A model generated the notes under the pieces. The model was not told where the DNA came from. It saw only the letters and a list, made by a program, of their open reading frames with translations, and did no database searches. From contig JBANDB010000005.1 of NCBI GenBank assembly GCA_037576215.1, positions 2,666,001 to 2,730,000 on the forward strand: a stretch of DNA of 64,000 nucleotides, read 5' to 3'. The position numbers were made by a program, and so were the translations under genes. This document shows, piece by piece, positions 1 to 12,750 of this stretch. The stretch is from Armillaria gallica (Eukaryota; Basidiomycota; Agaricomycetes; Agaricales; Physalacriaceae). Within the stretch, counting starts at the first letter, position 1. Every line of letters begins with the position of its first letter.

Positions 1-1597
1 GCGCCCAGTGGCCTTCATGTCTAAGGCACTGAGCGCTACAGAACGAAACTATGAAATCTACGACAAGGAATTGCTCGCTATTATGCTTGCACTGTCTGAG
101 TGGCGCCATTACCTTATGGGCAGTGCCAAAAACATAGAAATCTGGATGGACCACAAAAATCTCCAGTATTTCCGACTCCCGCAAAAGCTAAATCGACAAC
201 AGGCGCACTGGGTAACCGAACTCGCAGAATATCATTTCACCCTTCACCACAAGCCCGGCACCCAGAATGTGAAAGTGGACCTACTTTCACACCGACAAGA
301 TCATGACCAAGGACAGGAGGATAATGGCAACATTACCGTCCTTCAACCCGCACACTTCTGTGCTCTCGTAATGCCAACGACGAACAAAATGCATCAACGG
401 ATCGAAGAAGTAACACGACAGGAAGAGCTGTGGGATGATGGCATAGCCACATCCCTAAGTCATGCATGGGGAGTCACCAAGGAAGGAGGGCTTCTACGCT
501 ACGATGGACACATCTACATCCCAAGGAGAACTTCTCTCCGAGGCGAAATCATTTCCCAAAGCCACGACCACATCACTGCAGGACATCCGGGCATCGAAAA
601 GACCAAGGAACTGGTACTCAGAGAATACTGGTGGCCGAAGATGAAAAAGGATGTAGAGGCCTACATAAAAGGATGCGAGGTTTGCCAAAGCACCAAGTCC
701 AGTACACAGGCCAAGGCCATGCCTCTCCACCTGAACAAGGTACCGACAGAACCCTGGACACATATTTCGGTCAACATGATCACTGGACTCCCAGAGTCAA
801 ATGGCTACGATGCTCTTCTGATGATCGTCAGCAGATTCTCAAAAGCCATCATTCCCGTACCCTGTAACATCAAACTTTTGGCTGAAGGATGGGCCCGAAT
901 CCTCCGCGATCACGTATACACCCGCCATAGAATGCCCCAAGTTGTGATCTCTGACCGAGGACCACAATTCGTATCCAAGTTCATGAAAGAGCTTTACCAA
1001 ATGCTCAACATTACTCAGAATGCGTCGACCGCCTTCCACCCACAGACAGATGGTCAGACAGAACGAGTCAACCAAGAAATTGAAAAGTATCTCTGGATCT
1101 TCATCAACCATCGACAGTCGGACTGGAGCGATTGGCTTCCCTTAGCAGAATTTGCTCACAACAACCGCATCCACAGCACGACCGGCAAAAGTCCCTTTAT
1201 AGTGCTTTATGGCCAGAATCCGAGAATCATACCAGACTCGACCTGAACGTCTCCCTTCATCAATCCCACCACAGCCAAATTCGCAAAGAATATGTCTCAA
1301 GTACACAAAGAGACTCATGATGTGCTAGAAAAGGCAGCTAGAAGAATGAAAAAGCAATATGACAAGAAAACGTGCCCTTCCCAAGGCTACAAAGTCAGAG
1401 ACCAGGTATGGCTAGACGCCACCAATCTCCACTTACCACAACCAAAAAAGAAGTTGGATGACAAGCGCATTGGCCCCTTCAAAATCATCAACAAGGCGGG
1501 AGCTTCCACTTACAAGCTCAAACTACTGCCCCACTGGAGAATCCATCCATGGTTCAATGAAAAACTCCTCATGCCGTACATCCTGCCAAGTTCCTGA
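1..1597 (+). pseudogene. Ty3/gypsy chromovirus pol, 3' part (RNase H - integrase), truncated by window edge
   Basis: The frame from position 8 reads a Ty3-type RNase H C-terminal part (KALSATERNY, then the DLLSHR-type end), a zinc-binding integrase N-domain (HDHITAGH, then CEVCQ), an integrase core and the start of the C-terminal domain. The reverse transcriptase lies outside the window. Of the integrase D-D-E triad, the second Asp (ISDRGPQF) and the Glu (DGQTERVNQ) are present, but the first reads Asn (SVNMITGLP, codon AAC at 773-775) where the family has Asp. A TGA at 1244-1246 interrupts the frame without a shift and is most simply a CGA-to-TGA change, because the same frame continues to 1597. 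The element can no longer integrate on its own. Confidence 0.93.
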
Positions 1598-1604
1598 ACC
1601 AATC

Positions 1605-2085
1605 CCTTCCTCCCCCACTGCCTCCTGAACTCATCAACAACAAAGAAGAATATGAGATTGAAGCCATCTTGGACTCCTGTCCAAGGACAATATGGGAAAG
1701 ACACAGAGAGAAAAGCTGAAAAGTCATCCACTACTTCATCAAGTGGAAAGGATATACCCGTGAACATAACTCATGGGTACAAGAGGATGAGATGGAGAAT
1801 GCTCAGGAAGCGATAGAAGAATACGAACAGAGGGTGCACAATGCCAGAAGAGTAGACATCGCCAAAATTGTAACACCAAAAACCCATCAGAATGCGACAA
1901 TAATCCTTGACCACAAATACTTTGACAATGGGACTGCTCGTTACCTTACACAGTGGCAAGACGGATCCCAATTGTGGATCAAAGACTCCACCAAATACTG
2001 CTTTGAATGGATTGAACTCCTAAAACAGTATTGGGAAAATCAACAAAGTTCACAACACAAAACACCGATGGATTATGACCCTTAA
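1605..2085 (+). pseudogene. Chromodomain tail of the chromovirus integrase
   Basis: After a frameshift close to 1600, another frame reads EEYEIEAILDS followed by YFIKWKGYTREHNSWVQED and an acidic helix. This is the chromodomain signature (aromatic cage plus IKWKGY) fused to chromovirus integrases, where it directs insertion to particular chromatin. A TGA near 1719 falls between the two halves. The terminal segment to the stop at 2085 has no recognised domain. The frameshift and the stop mark this as a decayed copy. Confidence 0.88.
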
Positions 2086-2110
2086 TGGCAGTTGGGATGC
2101 CTGCCTTAAT

Positions 2111-2120
2111 GAGGGGGTAA
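2111..2120 (+). promoter_or_regulatory. Polypurine tract of the chromovirus
   Basis: The purine run GAGGGGG sits immediately 5' of the TGTTATG start of the LTR, where plus-strand DNA synthesis of an LTR retrotransposon is primed. Confidence 0.75.
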
Positions 2121-2487
2121 TGTTATGATTTTTCCTTATCTAATCTTCAGTGCTTCGCTTATCTTGATCTTATCTCCATGACCAAATCATATGACTTCAG
2201 CATTTCAACTGTACTCACGACACCCACATGGTTTCCATACTTCTGACACGACTTTGACAGTTCTATTCTTAACTAGGACATTTCGTATATAAGTAACTAC
2301 GTTCTCATCTTGTAACCCTAGCTTTGAGCTAAGTTAATACATACCAGACTTACTCTATCCTCGCCCTCGCTGAGATCTAAGTGTTATACCGCCTTGATAG
2401 CCCACTCTGCGCCACCCCAGGTGATTGTCCAAACACGAGACAGCCTTTGGTCAGCCTAGTTGGTTATCCCCAAGTCCGGGCATAATA
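2121..2487 (+). repeat. 3' LTR of the chromovirus
   Basis: A 367-bp LTR opening with TGTTATG and closing with CATAATA, an inverted pair with one mismatch. It begins right after the polypurine tract. A TATATAAG box lies near 2286. The 5' LTR is outside the window, so the target duplication cannot be checked. Confidence 0.82.
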
Positions 2488-2489
2488 AA

Positions 2490-3888
2490 GATACAGTGTA
2501 TACTTCCATCTGATAAGTAGAATATTAAAAGTAAGATGCTCATTGATTGACAGCCACCTACAGAACATTGGTATTATTCTCCCAGCCTTCATCCAAATTA
2601 ATTCCAGGCCATGGGTATACCAGACACTTCACTGCTAACAATCCAGCTGTGATGGGAAGCTTTCCAGGTGGTGTATCCTTGAAATTGCACAGTGACTTTT
2701 CCAGTGGTCATTTCAGGAGCTTGAGATGGTGCCATTCCTGAACCATCAGCATGAAGGCTTGAAAACAATTCTAAAGAGTGAGAGTGAGCATTTGAGCTGT
2801 CCAGAGACTATCCATTAGCTTACTAGGGGTGTCTGTGTTCCTGTATTATCTGTTAGCCACACCAGGGTGTGATAGAACTCATATCCTGAAACTTTCGACA
2901 TGAATGATAGCATATGGAAGATCTCCAACATTTGAAAGGTTGTGACAATCTGAAGCTTGACTACCGTGGAGGGAAATAACTTTGCATGAAGGAGCTGCCA
3001 CCATCTAGGCTGAGCTTGGGAACAATGACAATAGTCAATGTAAAGTGTTTGAATTCCCTCAAGGTCTAGAACATAGAGCTGGCCCCATCGAGGACTTGGA
3101 CAGCATGAACCAGGGCCATGACTCAAGAGGAAGATCATCCCAAGTTCAGTAAGTGTTTTATGCTTGAAAAAGGTGCCCATCCACTCCTGTCAGACAATAG
3201 ACAATGAGCAAGCCATTGAAACTGAGAAATAAGAGTATCACTCACCAGCATATGATATAAAGGATTGCCATAGTGGCACATAATCATACACTCATCACAG
3301 TAGAGATGTTCCTTGTTATAAGATGCACAGTGATAGAGAGTAGTACCCTCTGCTTGAATGTCACACTAAGCACAGATCTTGGTCACCCCCACCGGTGTCT
3401 CTCTGCAGAAGAGTTCCTCCATGAAATTCCAAATCCAGGGCAACCAATTGTGAAGGTGTGGATCATCCTGCAATAGAGGCCCACTTGTCAATGAGGGGAT
3501 TCGCAATGAATGGCTTGCCTACCTGGTTGATGGTGGCATCCTCTGTGGATGCTCATGGATCTAATCCCTCAGCTCCATCCTCTTCCTCATCAGAATCACT
3601 ATTTTCCTCCTCCAGTGTAGGCCCATCCAGCCAAGATAGATCCTCACCATTACCATATCGGTCAAGCACAGGATCATTGAACTCAGTATGACTCAAGGGT
3701 GGACTAGCCAGAACATTGTGATATGTTGTCATTGCACCGAGATAACTATAGTGTTGGGATTGGACATTAAAGTCAGTGTGTTGATGCTGGGTATGAGTCA
3801 CAGGGGGGAGGAGAGGATCAAGTTCATTCTCATCAAAGTACACATCAGCAGTGAACCTGGGTTTTCTAATGCTGCATACCATCAATAA
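2490..3888 (-). pseudogene. KDZ (Kyakuja-Dileera-Zisupton) transposase, N-terminal remnant with CxC2-like cysteine cluster
   Basis: Read on the minus strand from about 3888, there is an acidic leader (NSDSDEEEDGAEGLD), then a Cys/His cluster ending in CDECMIMCHYGNPLYHM. This is followed by the conserved block LGMIFLLSHGPG-C-P and KVSGYEFYHTLVWLTDNTG, and finally VQEWHHLKLLK with LAVKC-YPWPGINLDEGW. This order of blocks is that of KDZ transposases and their attached cysteine cluster, known from Agaricomycetes. The catalytic C-terminal part is absent: the reading stops against the chromovirus LTR. Several frames and stops are crossed, so it is a fossil. The family call rests on block order recognised by eye. 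Confidence 0.72.
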
Positions 3889-6800
3889 GTGAGAGCAGGT
3901 GTTCTCACTATAGAAAGGCCATGGCGAGACTATTTAATGGCATGAATAACCAGCAATCTGATAAATGGTAGCAGTAGGTGTCAATGCTACATGAACATGA
4001 GGTAAGCAATAGCTAAACAATAGCAAAGTTAGGACTTAGTGAAAGCAACAAAAATAGTGCAAGTATATCAGATTCAATGATATTACATACATGGTAACAG
4101 TATATCTCACAAGCCTAAACCAGAATTGACCTTGCCAACTATCTTGCATGGGACATTATCCTTCTTGTCAACCTCCCCATATCACATCGCAGTAGCCCAT
4201 GCATCCACATCTAACCATTCCCATTCAGAGCAAGGGTCAGTGCCATTTGTCAAAATGTCTGCACATCATCCAGATACCCTTATCACAGCTTTTTTCCAGA
4301 GCTGCAATCCTGTTTGCTTCCTCAGAAGCTCTTGCCTTGCATCTGTTCCCCTCTTGTCATGTCTATCATTAGCTCCAACAATGTCAGAGGGTACCATTTC
4401 AGTTGAGGATGAAGCAGTTTCTTCCTTGCCCAAAGTCAAGGATCCAGTTTGCAAGTGGCTATCACTACAGTTCTCCTCCATGTCCACAAGTCTATTAAAC
4501 CAATTGATCTCCTCTTTAGCATCATAATCACCTAGGCAGTCCAACTGCTCCTCAAGTTGCTACCCTCATCAATGTTGAGCAAGAAACACTGAAACCAGAA
4601 AGACAATGCATACACAATAACAGGCTTCATAGCTGGCCAGGTAACCCTTCTCCCAGGAGGCAGTGAAGGACTGCGGAAACCTTTTGGCCCACATGTCCAT
4701 AAACCACTCCTAAAAATGATCTGTCTCTTCATCCTAAATTGCATGTAGGTAGATATCAAGATGCTCTTCTAAAGTCTTCTGCATCCATGTATTGATAAAG
4801 GTAGATGGCTTGTGTCACTTTAGAGAGACAATCAGCCATTGGCGAGAACAGGTTTTGTCAATGGTGAATGGAACTTACTGGGCAAGGACAAAGACCTCAA
4901 ACATTGATGTCGACATTGTTGTCCATGCTAAAACACTGTTGAAGAGAGCAAACAAAAGGGATGAAAATGTGGGCTATTGAGGGAAAGGGACCTCACAGAT
5001 GTGTGAACCCAACATGAGCTCAAAATGGGCAGATGAGATAAGCTTCATGGCAGAGAAGCTCATGCCATGTGTCCTGGATACAGGCAATGAAGGTTGAGTC
5101 CACAGGTGTCTAGGAAGAGAGTCAACCCATGGGGAACCAGTGTCAAGAGAGAAAAGAGGAGCAATGGTGGTGGTTGACATTGAAAAAATGATAACATCAT
5201 TTGTTCTCTTTCAAAAAAAACTTTGCCAAATCGAGATCCAGATCTTGGTATAGAGTTAACAGAACTAATGAAAATATTTTATTTTGGTAAGAATAAGAGA
5301 GTGTCATCTAGATATGCCCACTTCAACTCATCTATGCTAGAGAGAGCAGAACATAAAAGATCTTGTAATAAATCTACCACTTTTTTGACCTTGCTGGCTA
5401 TGTCTGTCATTTCTCTCCATAGCTCTGTACAGCCCTTGCAATAAATGCATGTGGCAATGAGATCAGCACAAGACTGAAGAATATTAAAAGGCTCGAGAGT
5501 GTTACTAATAGCTGTGGCCACATCAGTCATGACGGAATTGACAGTATGGGCATAGGTACTGGCATTGAAAGATTCGGAGATTTGGTTGTCCAGCCAGGTG
5601 GCTAATTTATGACAAAATCTTTTGAGGGAGTGTTGCCAGTCTTCAGGGGTGGTCGCCTTATGTGGCTGGTGTCTAGAGAGATATCTTAGCTATGCTGAGA
5701 GACGTATTCTAGCAGAAATGACCTACAATGTGGCTTGGGCATGTGGTTGTCATGGTTGGGAGGGAATTACCCTTCAATGACTTCATTCTGTGTTATTTCT
5801 CTGATCAGCATAACAACAACAGCACCTGTGACAGAGAGTGTCATGGTTCCTGTGAGTGTCCCTCAGTGGATAGCCAAGGCACAGATAACCTAGACACACC
5901 ATTCATAATATCCCTGCTGAAACAATGCATGTGCAGCTGCCTGCTCTTCTGCAGTGTGGTACTTCTGAGGGTGACCCTGAGCACAGTGAGATTGGATGGG
6001 GCCTGTAGACTAAGACTGAGTGAGGTGAAAAAGACAGCCTGGAGAGCATGGCAGGGAATTGCTTATACTGGGATTGTTGGTACCTCCAGTATTGTGAAGG
6101 TCACTGGTAGACGTGGTCATGAGCAAAAAGAGAGGGATTGATAGGGAATGTGGCCCCAAAAAGGCAGGTGGCAATGTCAGACTAGATGCCCATTTCACTG
6201 ATGTTAAATGGATAGCACACTAGGGAAAGTGATTTAGCCAGCAAAATTAAAGTAAATACAATGGGACAGTTGCTGTTCAAGTAAGTGAACATTTGAGAGA
6301 AGGAAGGAGAGATGGTGGTAGGACCAAATGGATGTACAGATGAAGATGCCTGATTGTAAGCTAGATTCCATAGAGGGAATGTAGTAGCCTTGTTTAATGA
6401 TTTTAAACTGATAAAAATTAAAACATGCAAATGGGCATCCCCAGACACCAGGATTGTTGGAAACTCAGATGTTCTGACTTCAATGGAGCTGTGCAGATAC
6501 TGAAGTAGCAGATATATTGCGATTTAAGCTGTAGGAAAGTACATGAAGGATGATAGTACTGAGAACTGGATATGCTAGGTAGGTCAATGCCAGTTGGAAA
6601 GCACTACTTTTTATTACTACAGACACCAAAGGAGATATACTACAAGTGTGCTTTGTATTGGATTAGGTGGGACCTCTTTTTTACTGTCAGTGCACAACAC
6701 AATACAACACAAGGAAAACGACGCTGCAGGGAGTGTGGTTGGTGAATGTGGGGAAGAGGTTTGGGAAAGAATGAGTGACCACTAGGGTAGAAGACATGGA

Positions 6801-7360
6801 GTTGGGCACACACTGCAGTGATGAGATGCTGCATGTCATATGCAAACAGCATGGTGAGTGGCTTCCTAAATGGGATGAGATGACAACAGGTATTTATTTG
6901 ATAAGTATGTACTATGGCTAAGGAATATGAACTCTGGGCCAAGGCACCAGAACCATGGCTTGTGTGCTGAGTGACACTCATGAGTTGTGGGCCATGGAAA
7001 GTGCTGATAGAGTCTCACCACTTTAAGTTCGTGTCAGGGTAAGGGGACATTGGTAATGAGGAAACCATTTGATTGCAAGCAACATTATAAAGTAAAGTAC
7101 ATGTTGCTGTTTGCCTTATTCACAATCATTACAGGGTATAACAACATTTATTTTTTGAGGAAGCTAAACTAATTTAACTACTTAAATGCTATGAATTTTT
7201 TTTGGGTTTGGTGATATAGAGGTAAGAAGCAAAAGTATGTAACAGATGTAACAGATATAGCAGGGGAAATGAATGACAGATCTTTGATAACTATGGGGAC
7301 AGTGGCAATAACACAATGGAGAGCAAGATAAGAGTCTAAAAAAAACCCACCATGGCACCA
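3889..7360. other. Decayed intergenic or relic DNA
   Basis: No gene could be supported here. Short minus-strand frames (4266-4544, 4974-5180, 5279-5530, 6640-6981) read protein-like stretches but match no family I recognise and are broken by stops. CpG is scarce and TG/CA abundant, as in the other old parts of the window. Part of it may belong to the KDZ element or to a companion gene of it, but that is only a guess. Confidence 0.5.
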
Positions 7361-8037
7361 TCAGAGAACACGAACCTTCCCCTCAGCCAGTGCAGTCGCA
7401 AAGGCATCATCAGCCTCAGCACAGGATTTATACTTCTTGTGACACATATAGGGAACACCTGAAATGAATGGTTGTGCTTGTTCCTTGGAATTTGTGTCAA
7501 ATCATGCAATGGAGGAAATAGTGTACCAATTGGAAAACACACCCACTTTGTGGCCAGCAGTGATGAAGTATCAGCTTTCACCAGACTGTCTGACTGATGG
7601 GTTGAATGTGCCACAGTTTGAGCAATGGAAGCCTGAGTGGACTTGGGTGGGAGGGGCAGGATGACTGGAAGGACCAGTGACAAGTGAGGAGCCAGTCGCA
7701 GTTGTTGTTGTGGTTGTGGTTGCCTGTGAGAGTGGCACACAGGTGAAAGGGTGCCTCTGCACTACTGGAGACAATGGCTGAGTCACAGTTACTGAAAAGG
7801 ATTCATGATAAGTGCACCACAGAGAAACAAAGGAGGGAAAAAATTACCTGCAGAGATAACTGCAGGGGCAGTGGTGGCATGTGGGACTGCCATGTTGCTG
7901 GCACCAGCAGGGGTGGCTGGCACAGGCAAGGTAGGAGTGGCAGTGGCTCCAGTTATTGCCATAGTGCTGGCACTCAAGGGAGCATCTCCATTGGCTATTA
8001 GATGTTGAGAAAGAAGGTAGATGGGGGAAGGAAGAAA
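7361..8037 (-). pseudogene. Viroplasmin-like (RNase H1 N-terminal type) gene, C-terminal part, cut off by a copia element
   Basis: On the minus strand an Ala/Pro/Thr-rich linker (7789-7977) is followed by CSNCGTFNP and then WYFITAGHKVGVFSNW, GVPYMCHKKYKSCAEADDAFATALAEGKVRVL, with the stop at 7361-7363. This has the layout of the caulimovirus viroplasmin/RNase H1 N-terminal fold (WYvV..G..vGVf.nW ... yk.y.s...A...F..a...G.v). A GT-AG intron is likely between the linker and the CSNC segment. A stop interrupts the fold after NWYTISSIA. The 5' end of the gene continues at 15462-15546, beyond the copia insertion. The function of such fungal proteins is not established. Confidence 0.68.
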
Positions 8038-8267
8038 TGTTGACCTTAAGGTCTATTAGCATCAGTTTCTGCTCTGTATACATCTGTTTACCTACAGCTT
8101 CTATACTTACTTATTGCTGCTTTCAGTTCACCTTCTCCTCATTTGCTTTCCATATCCTTGATGCACTGAGAAGGTCCGTATCTCTCATTTTCTATCTAAC
8201 CTACTTGACACTGATAGCTTCTGTAGTTTCTGACTGTGTCTGCATACCTTAGGTCCACTGGCCTACA
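8038..8267 (+). repeat. 5' LTR of the copia element
   Basis: 230 bp, TGTTGACC to CCTACA. It matches the 3' LTR except for scattered transitions and a block of about 53 bp (roughly 8171-8223) that the 3' copy lacks. Confidence 0.93.
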
Positions 8268-8276
8268 GGTTATGGG
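8268..8276 (+). promoter_or_regulatory. Primer binding site matching the initiator-tRNA anticodon arm
   Basis: GGTTATGGG directly follows the LTR. It is complementary to CCCATAACC, the anticodon region of eukaryotic initiator Met tRNA, rather than to a tRNA 3' end. Drosophila copia primes from such a cleaved 5' half of initiator tRNA. The match is only nine bases, so it is suggestive. Confidence 0.55.
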
Positions 8277-8523
8277 TAACTAACTGGCCTAACCTTTGGT
8301 ATAACAACCCATCAAGCCCTAGCAACTCATTCTGTTCTTTTTTGGGCTCCGAGTCTAATTTTTCTGTCTTTTTTCGCTGCCACATCACACACGTTCGAGC
8401 TGTCCACTCATTCTAACAGCAATAAATCATAATACCACCTACCTCTCCATCACCCTCTCAATGACGCCTCCCTCAGCTGTCCACTGACTAAAGCACATTG
8501 ACGTGTTGGATATTTGTCACTGA

Positions 8524-10054
8524 TTGCGAACATATCTGCTTCTGCAGAATCAGATGGATCAATCCGCCGACTTCAACACGCTCTGTGATGGATTATATGG
8601 CATCATCAGCTACCCTAGCCACACCTCCATTGCTTCATCCAACTCCATGAATCAGATGCCACAAGACCCCAGTACCTTTGCCTCAACTCAATCTGCTTCC
8701 AATCTGATGTTTCCACAACCAGTTATGTCCTTTCCTTCTACTTATATCTTTCATCCTTCTATCTCGAACCTGTACTGGAACCTCCATCGTGACTCTGCTT
8801 ATATACAAACAAACATCTCTCCACCTTATTACTTACCAAATCTCCTGTCTTACCATTCCTTCCAATCTTATAACAATACCGCTTTTACACAAAATCAGAA
8901 TGGCGCTTCCCCTAGACTATGACCTATTGCTCCATCACCAGCTCAGATTCCAGAACCGATAGCTACAGCTCTGCCAACAGCACCTCCTCTCATACATACA
9001 GCTCCACTGCCAGCTCCTCCTCCACGTTGTCCTCCTCCCCCTGTTCCTCCATGCCATAATGGCGCTAATCCATTCAACCCATTCAATCCATTCAATAATC
9101 CTCCCATTCTCCCTGTTCCCTCTGTTCTTCCTTCTCCTCCTCCCATTTCTCCACCTATCCCTCCCATGATTTCCCAACCATACTACAATCATAATCTCCA
9201 TGCCCTCCAACCATACATTCCAAACACACTGTTCCAAATACCACACCAACAATATTACAATAATAACTAACAGAATTTTTCTTACTTAATATTACCTACC
9301 AATATGCACCATAACAACTCTAATATACCTACCACTACTCACATACAGGAACTCAGATCTCAAGCAGATTGGGCAGCCTGGTACCAAGGCATCAAGAACG
9401 TTCTCACAGCACACAGACTCCTGGATCACATCTGCGAACCTCCAGCACCTGGAGTTCCATGGACCGTACTCAACACTCCTTCCTATCCTCTAGTTCTCCC
9501 ACAAGGATATACACCAGTGCACTTACAGGAGTGGCAAACCTGGTATCAACAAGATGCAATTGCATTTGGCATCATCACAGCTAAACTTTTGAGAGAAATC
9601 CTTGGTATGATTCCATCAATCCAGGATGCTTTGACAGGTATCAGATGGACAGCACGTGAAGCCCTACAGCTACTTTGGCACCAATATAGGAGTGGAAACC
9701 TTCAATATGCTCTGCTCATACATAAACATCTCGCACTCTCATTCTGCAGCTCCATCTCCTGAATCCCAAGCTTCGTCCAAGCCTGGTCTTCCCTTGCACA
9801 AATGTTATGCAATACTGCTGTACCCACTATTATACACAACACTCAGTCTCAATGTGGTAAACATGCTCCCTTCCAATTTCCAAGAAATGAGGAACAAAGT
9901 CATCCATGACATGTCAAACCCTACATCCTTCACAAGGCTATCCTTCGACAATCTGCTCAGAGACATATCAAACCAAGCACATGGCATCTCTATCAACAAG
10001 GAGATCTCTCAGCTAGTGAAGAACCCTCACACCTCCCCAAAGCCACACCCATAA
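8524..10054 (+). pseudogene. copia gag, proline-rich N-terminus, broken
   Basis: One frame runs from 8524 to 9762 with stops near 8920 and 9268. A shift near 9700 then moves into the frame that ends at 10054 and leads on to the zinc knuckle. The first 250 codons are Pro/Ser/Asn-rich; from 9304 the protein reads like a copia Gag capsid region (LRSQADWAAWYQGIKNVL, then CEPP). Gag would form the particle that packages the element RNA. At least three disruptions make it inactive. Confidence 0.82.
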
Positions 10055-11035
10055 TGCATGAACCCGAAATGTCCTGCGCCAGTAGGACACACAATGGCTA
10101 CATGCTGGCACGAGGGTGGTGGAGATCCAGGGGGTAAAGAGAGGTACCAGGAGAGCCAAAAGTCGAAGCAAACAGTGAGAGCAAACATGGCTACAACTCC
10201 AGAGACAGATGAACAACCAGAGAATCCCAATGAGAATACAGATACTTACGAATGTATCAAAGATAGTGAATCCAACAAGAACATGTTTTTATTGTACTTT
10301 GCGGCATTGTATGAGTCCATCCTACCCATGGCCAACACCCTTCTTGACTTGAAGACTACCGACCCCAGAGCTTACTATCTCACCCTCAAAGTCTTCAAAG
10401 CTCTGCTTGACTCAGGTACTACCCATCATATAGTCCAAGACTGTGAGGCATTCCACACATACGATGAGTTGAAAGCCCTCCCTGTAAAGACCATGAACTG
10501 TGGTGTCCTGAACACATTCACCATGGGAGATGCCCACATTAGTGTTGATGTTGGTGGATGGACAGCTACCATCATCTTATGCCAATGTCTCCATGCACCA
10601 GACGCACTGATAAATCTAATCTCAGTAGGAGCTCTCACTGAGAATGGCATGTATGTGGGTTTCGGAAAACACAAAACCACCTGCTACTTCCTGCAGATGC
10701 ACAAAGGCCTGAAAAATTCCTCTTTCAAAGCTGATGTTGTTGGTTGCTTATTGTTCTTGAACTGCAAGTTCATTCCTCCTCCTGACCCTGACAATATCCC
10801 CGCTTCTGTGAACACCATGCTACCAGCATTCCAGAAACCTGAACTAGACACTTATCTGTGGCACTGTAGGACTGGACATCCTAGCCAGGAAACCATGAAG
10901 CATATAGTATCAGGCAAAGCAAGAGTCAAGGGAGTGAAATGGAACGGTAAAGCCCCACATGAATTCTGCCCATCTTGTATTCTAGGGAAGAGACAACAAG
11001 CTCCCTATGAACACAATGCCAACCATTGTCATGCC
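10055..11035 (+). pseudogene. copia pol part 1: zinc knuckle, protease, pre-integrase
   Basis: A zinc knuckle of the form C-x4-C-x5-H-x4-C (codons at 10055, 10070, 10088, 10103) follows a TAA at 10052. The aspartic protease site reads LLDSGTTHHIV (Asp codon at 10409-10411), and the segment to LISVGALTENGM fits copia retropepsins. The gag-pre-integrase motif follows (WHCRTGHPS, then CPSCILGK). The frame is cut at 11035 by the 1.7-kb insertion and resumes in phase at 12758. Confidence 0.9.
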
Positions 11036-12198
11036 CACAGCGTGTCTAAGGGTGTAATTTTGCAAAATTCACATACCTTACACGTTAGCAAAGCAGAAGC
11101 ATAGAGAGCGGGTTAACAATGCAAATGGCACGTGAAGAAGCAAGGTCACCAAGGTTGAGAGCTCTATGATAGAAAAAGAAACAACAGAATTAAAACATAA
11201 GGCCTTCGTCGTTGCACTGTACCTTACAAGCATGCACAACAATAAGGCTGAAGAGCAAGCTCACTTGCACAAACATCCATCTGCAGTAGAGAATTCAACC
11301 TTCAGTGGGATGTGCTTGTATGTAGGCTGGGACTAATTTAGATAACTACACATCTGTAATCTATGACGCATAGTCCCTGGAGATCCAGAGAAAAGATATC
11401 ACGTATGGGGGTAATCAAAAGAACCCCAGGCATGGCCTAGAAACAGACTTCAGCCAATGGGAATAGCAAGCAGGCTCGAAATCCAAAGCATTCCTTGGTT
11501 ACTGAGTCTAGAATATGATGCTGTCACCTTCAGAGCAGAACCAAAAGCCGAATATGAAGTGTGATCAGTGATCGAGGATTAAGCAGCTATTGAGTACAAG
11601 TCAGCAAGCTACTCTGCTGCTAGGGCGAGTGATGTCAACATTGCTTAGCCCTTTGAGGATACTAAAAAGAGGACCAAGTGGCACCATGCCAAGAGTGCTG
11701 CACCAGTTTGGATGAGGAAGTATCGGCCGACAAGGGAATTAACTTACTAAAAGACTGTTTGTAATAATCAATCTCCTGTAGTATAAGTAGGTAGAATTTC
11801 ATGTAGTAAAATAAGATACCTACCCCCCATGTACAGTAATAAAGTTTCAGTTTGGATCTAGACTTGTTGTGACATGTAAGAGTTAGTAGCTTTGAGTCTC
11901 AGCTAGAACACAAGTTTAGCAAGCTCACAGAGAAATAGAACCAGAGAAACATTTTGGATAAAAACTTCAGTTTACTTGAGATAAGAAAGAGATTTGGCAG
12001 CAGTGACACTGCACTATCTTAAGAGTTTGCTGGAATACATCTGAGAGAAAGCTCTGTTCCTTTTCTAGTTCAGTGTGAAAAGAGAAATTGTGTTGTGTTG
12101 GCCTCTGCATAGGCCTTGAGTAGTTTGCAAGGGAATCAGCCAGATTGAGCTGTTCTAGCAGTTGCATGAAGTGTGACAGGTGTGTGCAGTTGGACCTT

Positions 12199-12750
12199 GT
12201 GGCACCATTGTTAGGGCGAGCACACTGTGTGTGAGGACTTGCAGGGACGGTTTTTGAGAGTATTTGTGAATTGATTGGGAGTGCTGAGAGCCTCTAATCG
12301 TGACAAGTTTGGGAGTCAGGTTTAGCAACTAAGGAAGTGACAGCAGCACATGCAGATTAGCTCTAGCGGCGGGTCATACTTAGTGAGCTCACTGACTGAA
12401 CTTGGTCAATTTGTGGATCCGCATATCCGTGCGTTTTGGTTATTGAAATATACTTTGCCTTGAGGGTTGCATGGTTAACCATGCTCTCTTGTAAAAGCCC
12501 TGAGGAAATCAAGAATTTGAGAATGGCTTGAGAAGAATACGTTGTTATGTGCATCATCCTAGCGAGCTTGCTGAGATAAATCAAGATATTGTCGGCGCAC
12601 AATTGGAATTAAAATCCCTTGCTCCCCTCCACACTTAAGGAGATTGTGTGTGTGTGTGTGTGTGTGTGTTTAGTGGGGTTGAGTGTGTGTTTTAGTGTGT
12701 TCATGCTAGGCCATGCTCAGTTTCATGGGTGCCTGTCACCAGCCTCGTCA
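12199..12750 (+). repeat. Dispersed repeat, copy 1
   Basis: About 550 bp closely related to 21685-22222, starting at GCACCATTGTTAG and ending at CACCAGCCT followed by a TCA. It forms the right third of the insertion in copia. Confidence 0.82.
12645..12669 (+). repeat. (GT)n microsatellite
   Basis: About twelve uninterrupted TG units inside the dispersed repeat. The related copy near 22131 has a much shorter run. Confidence 0.95.

Noticed and set aside
8935..9252. Arg/Trp-rich minus-strand frame
   Set aside because: It is the antisense of the proline-rich gag segment (CCN codons read backward) and has no independent support.
12645..12669. GT repeat as part of a regulated promoter or CRISPR-like array
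   Set aside because: Simple microsatellite in a dispersed repeat, with no spacers.
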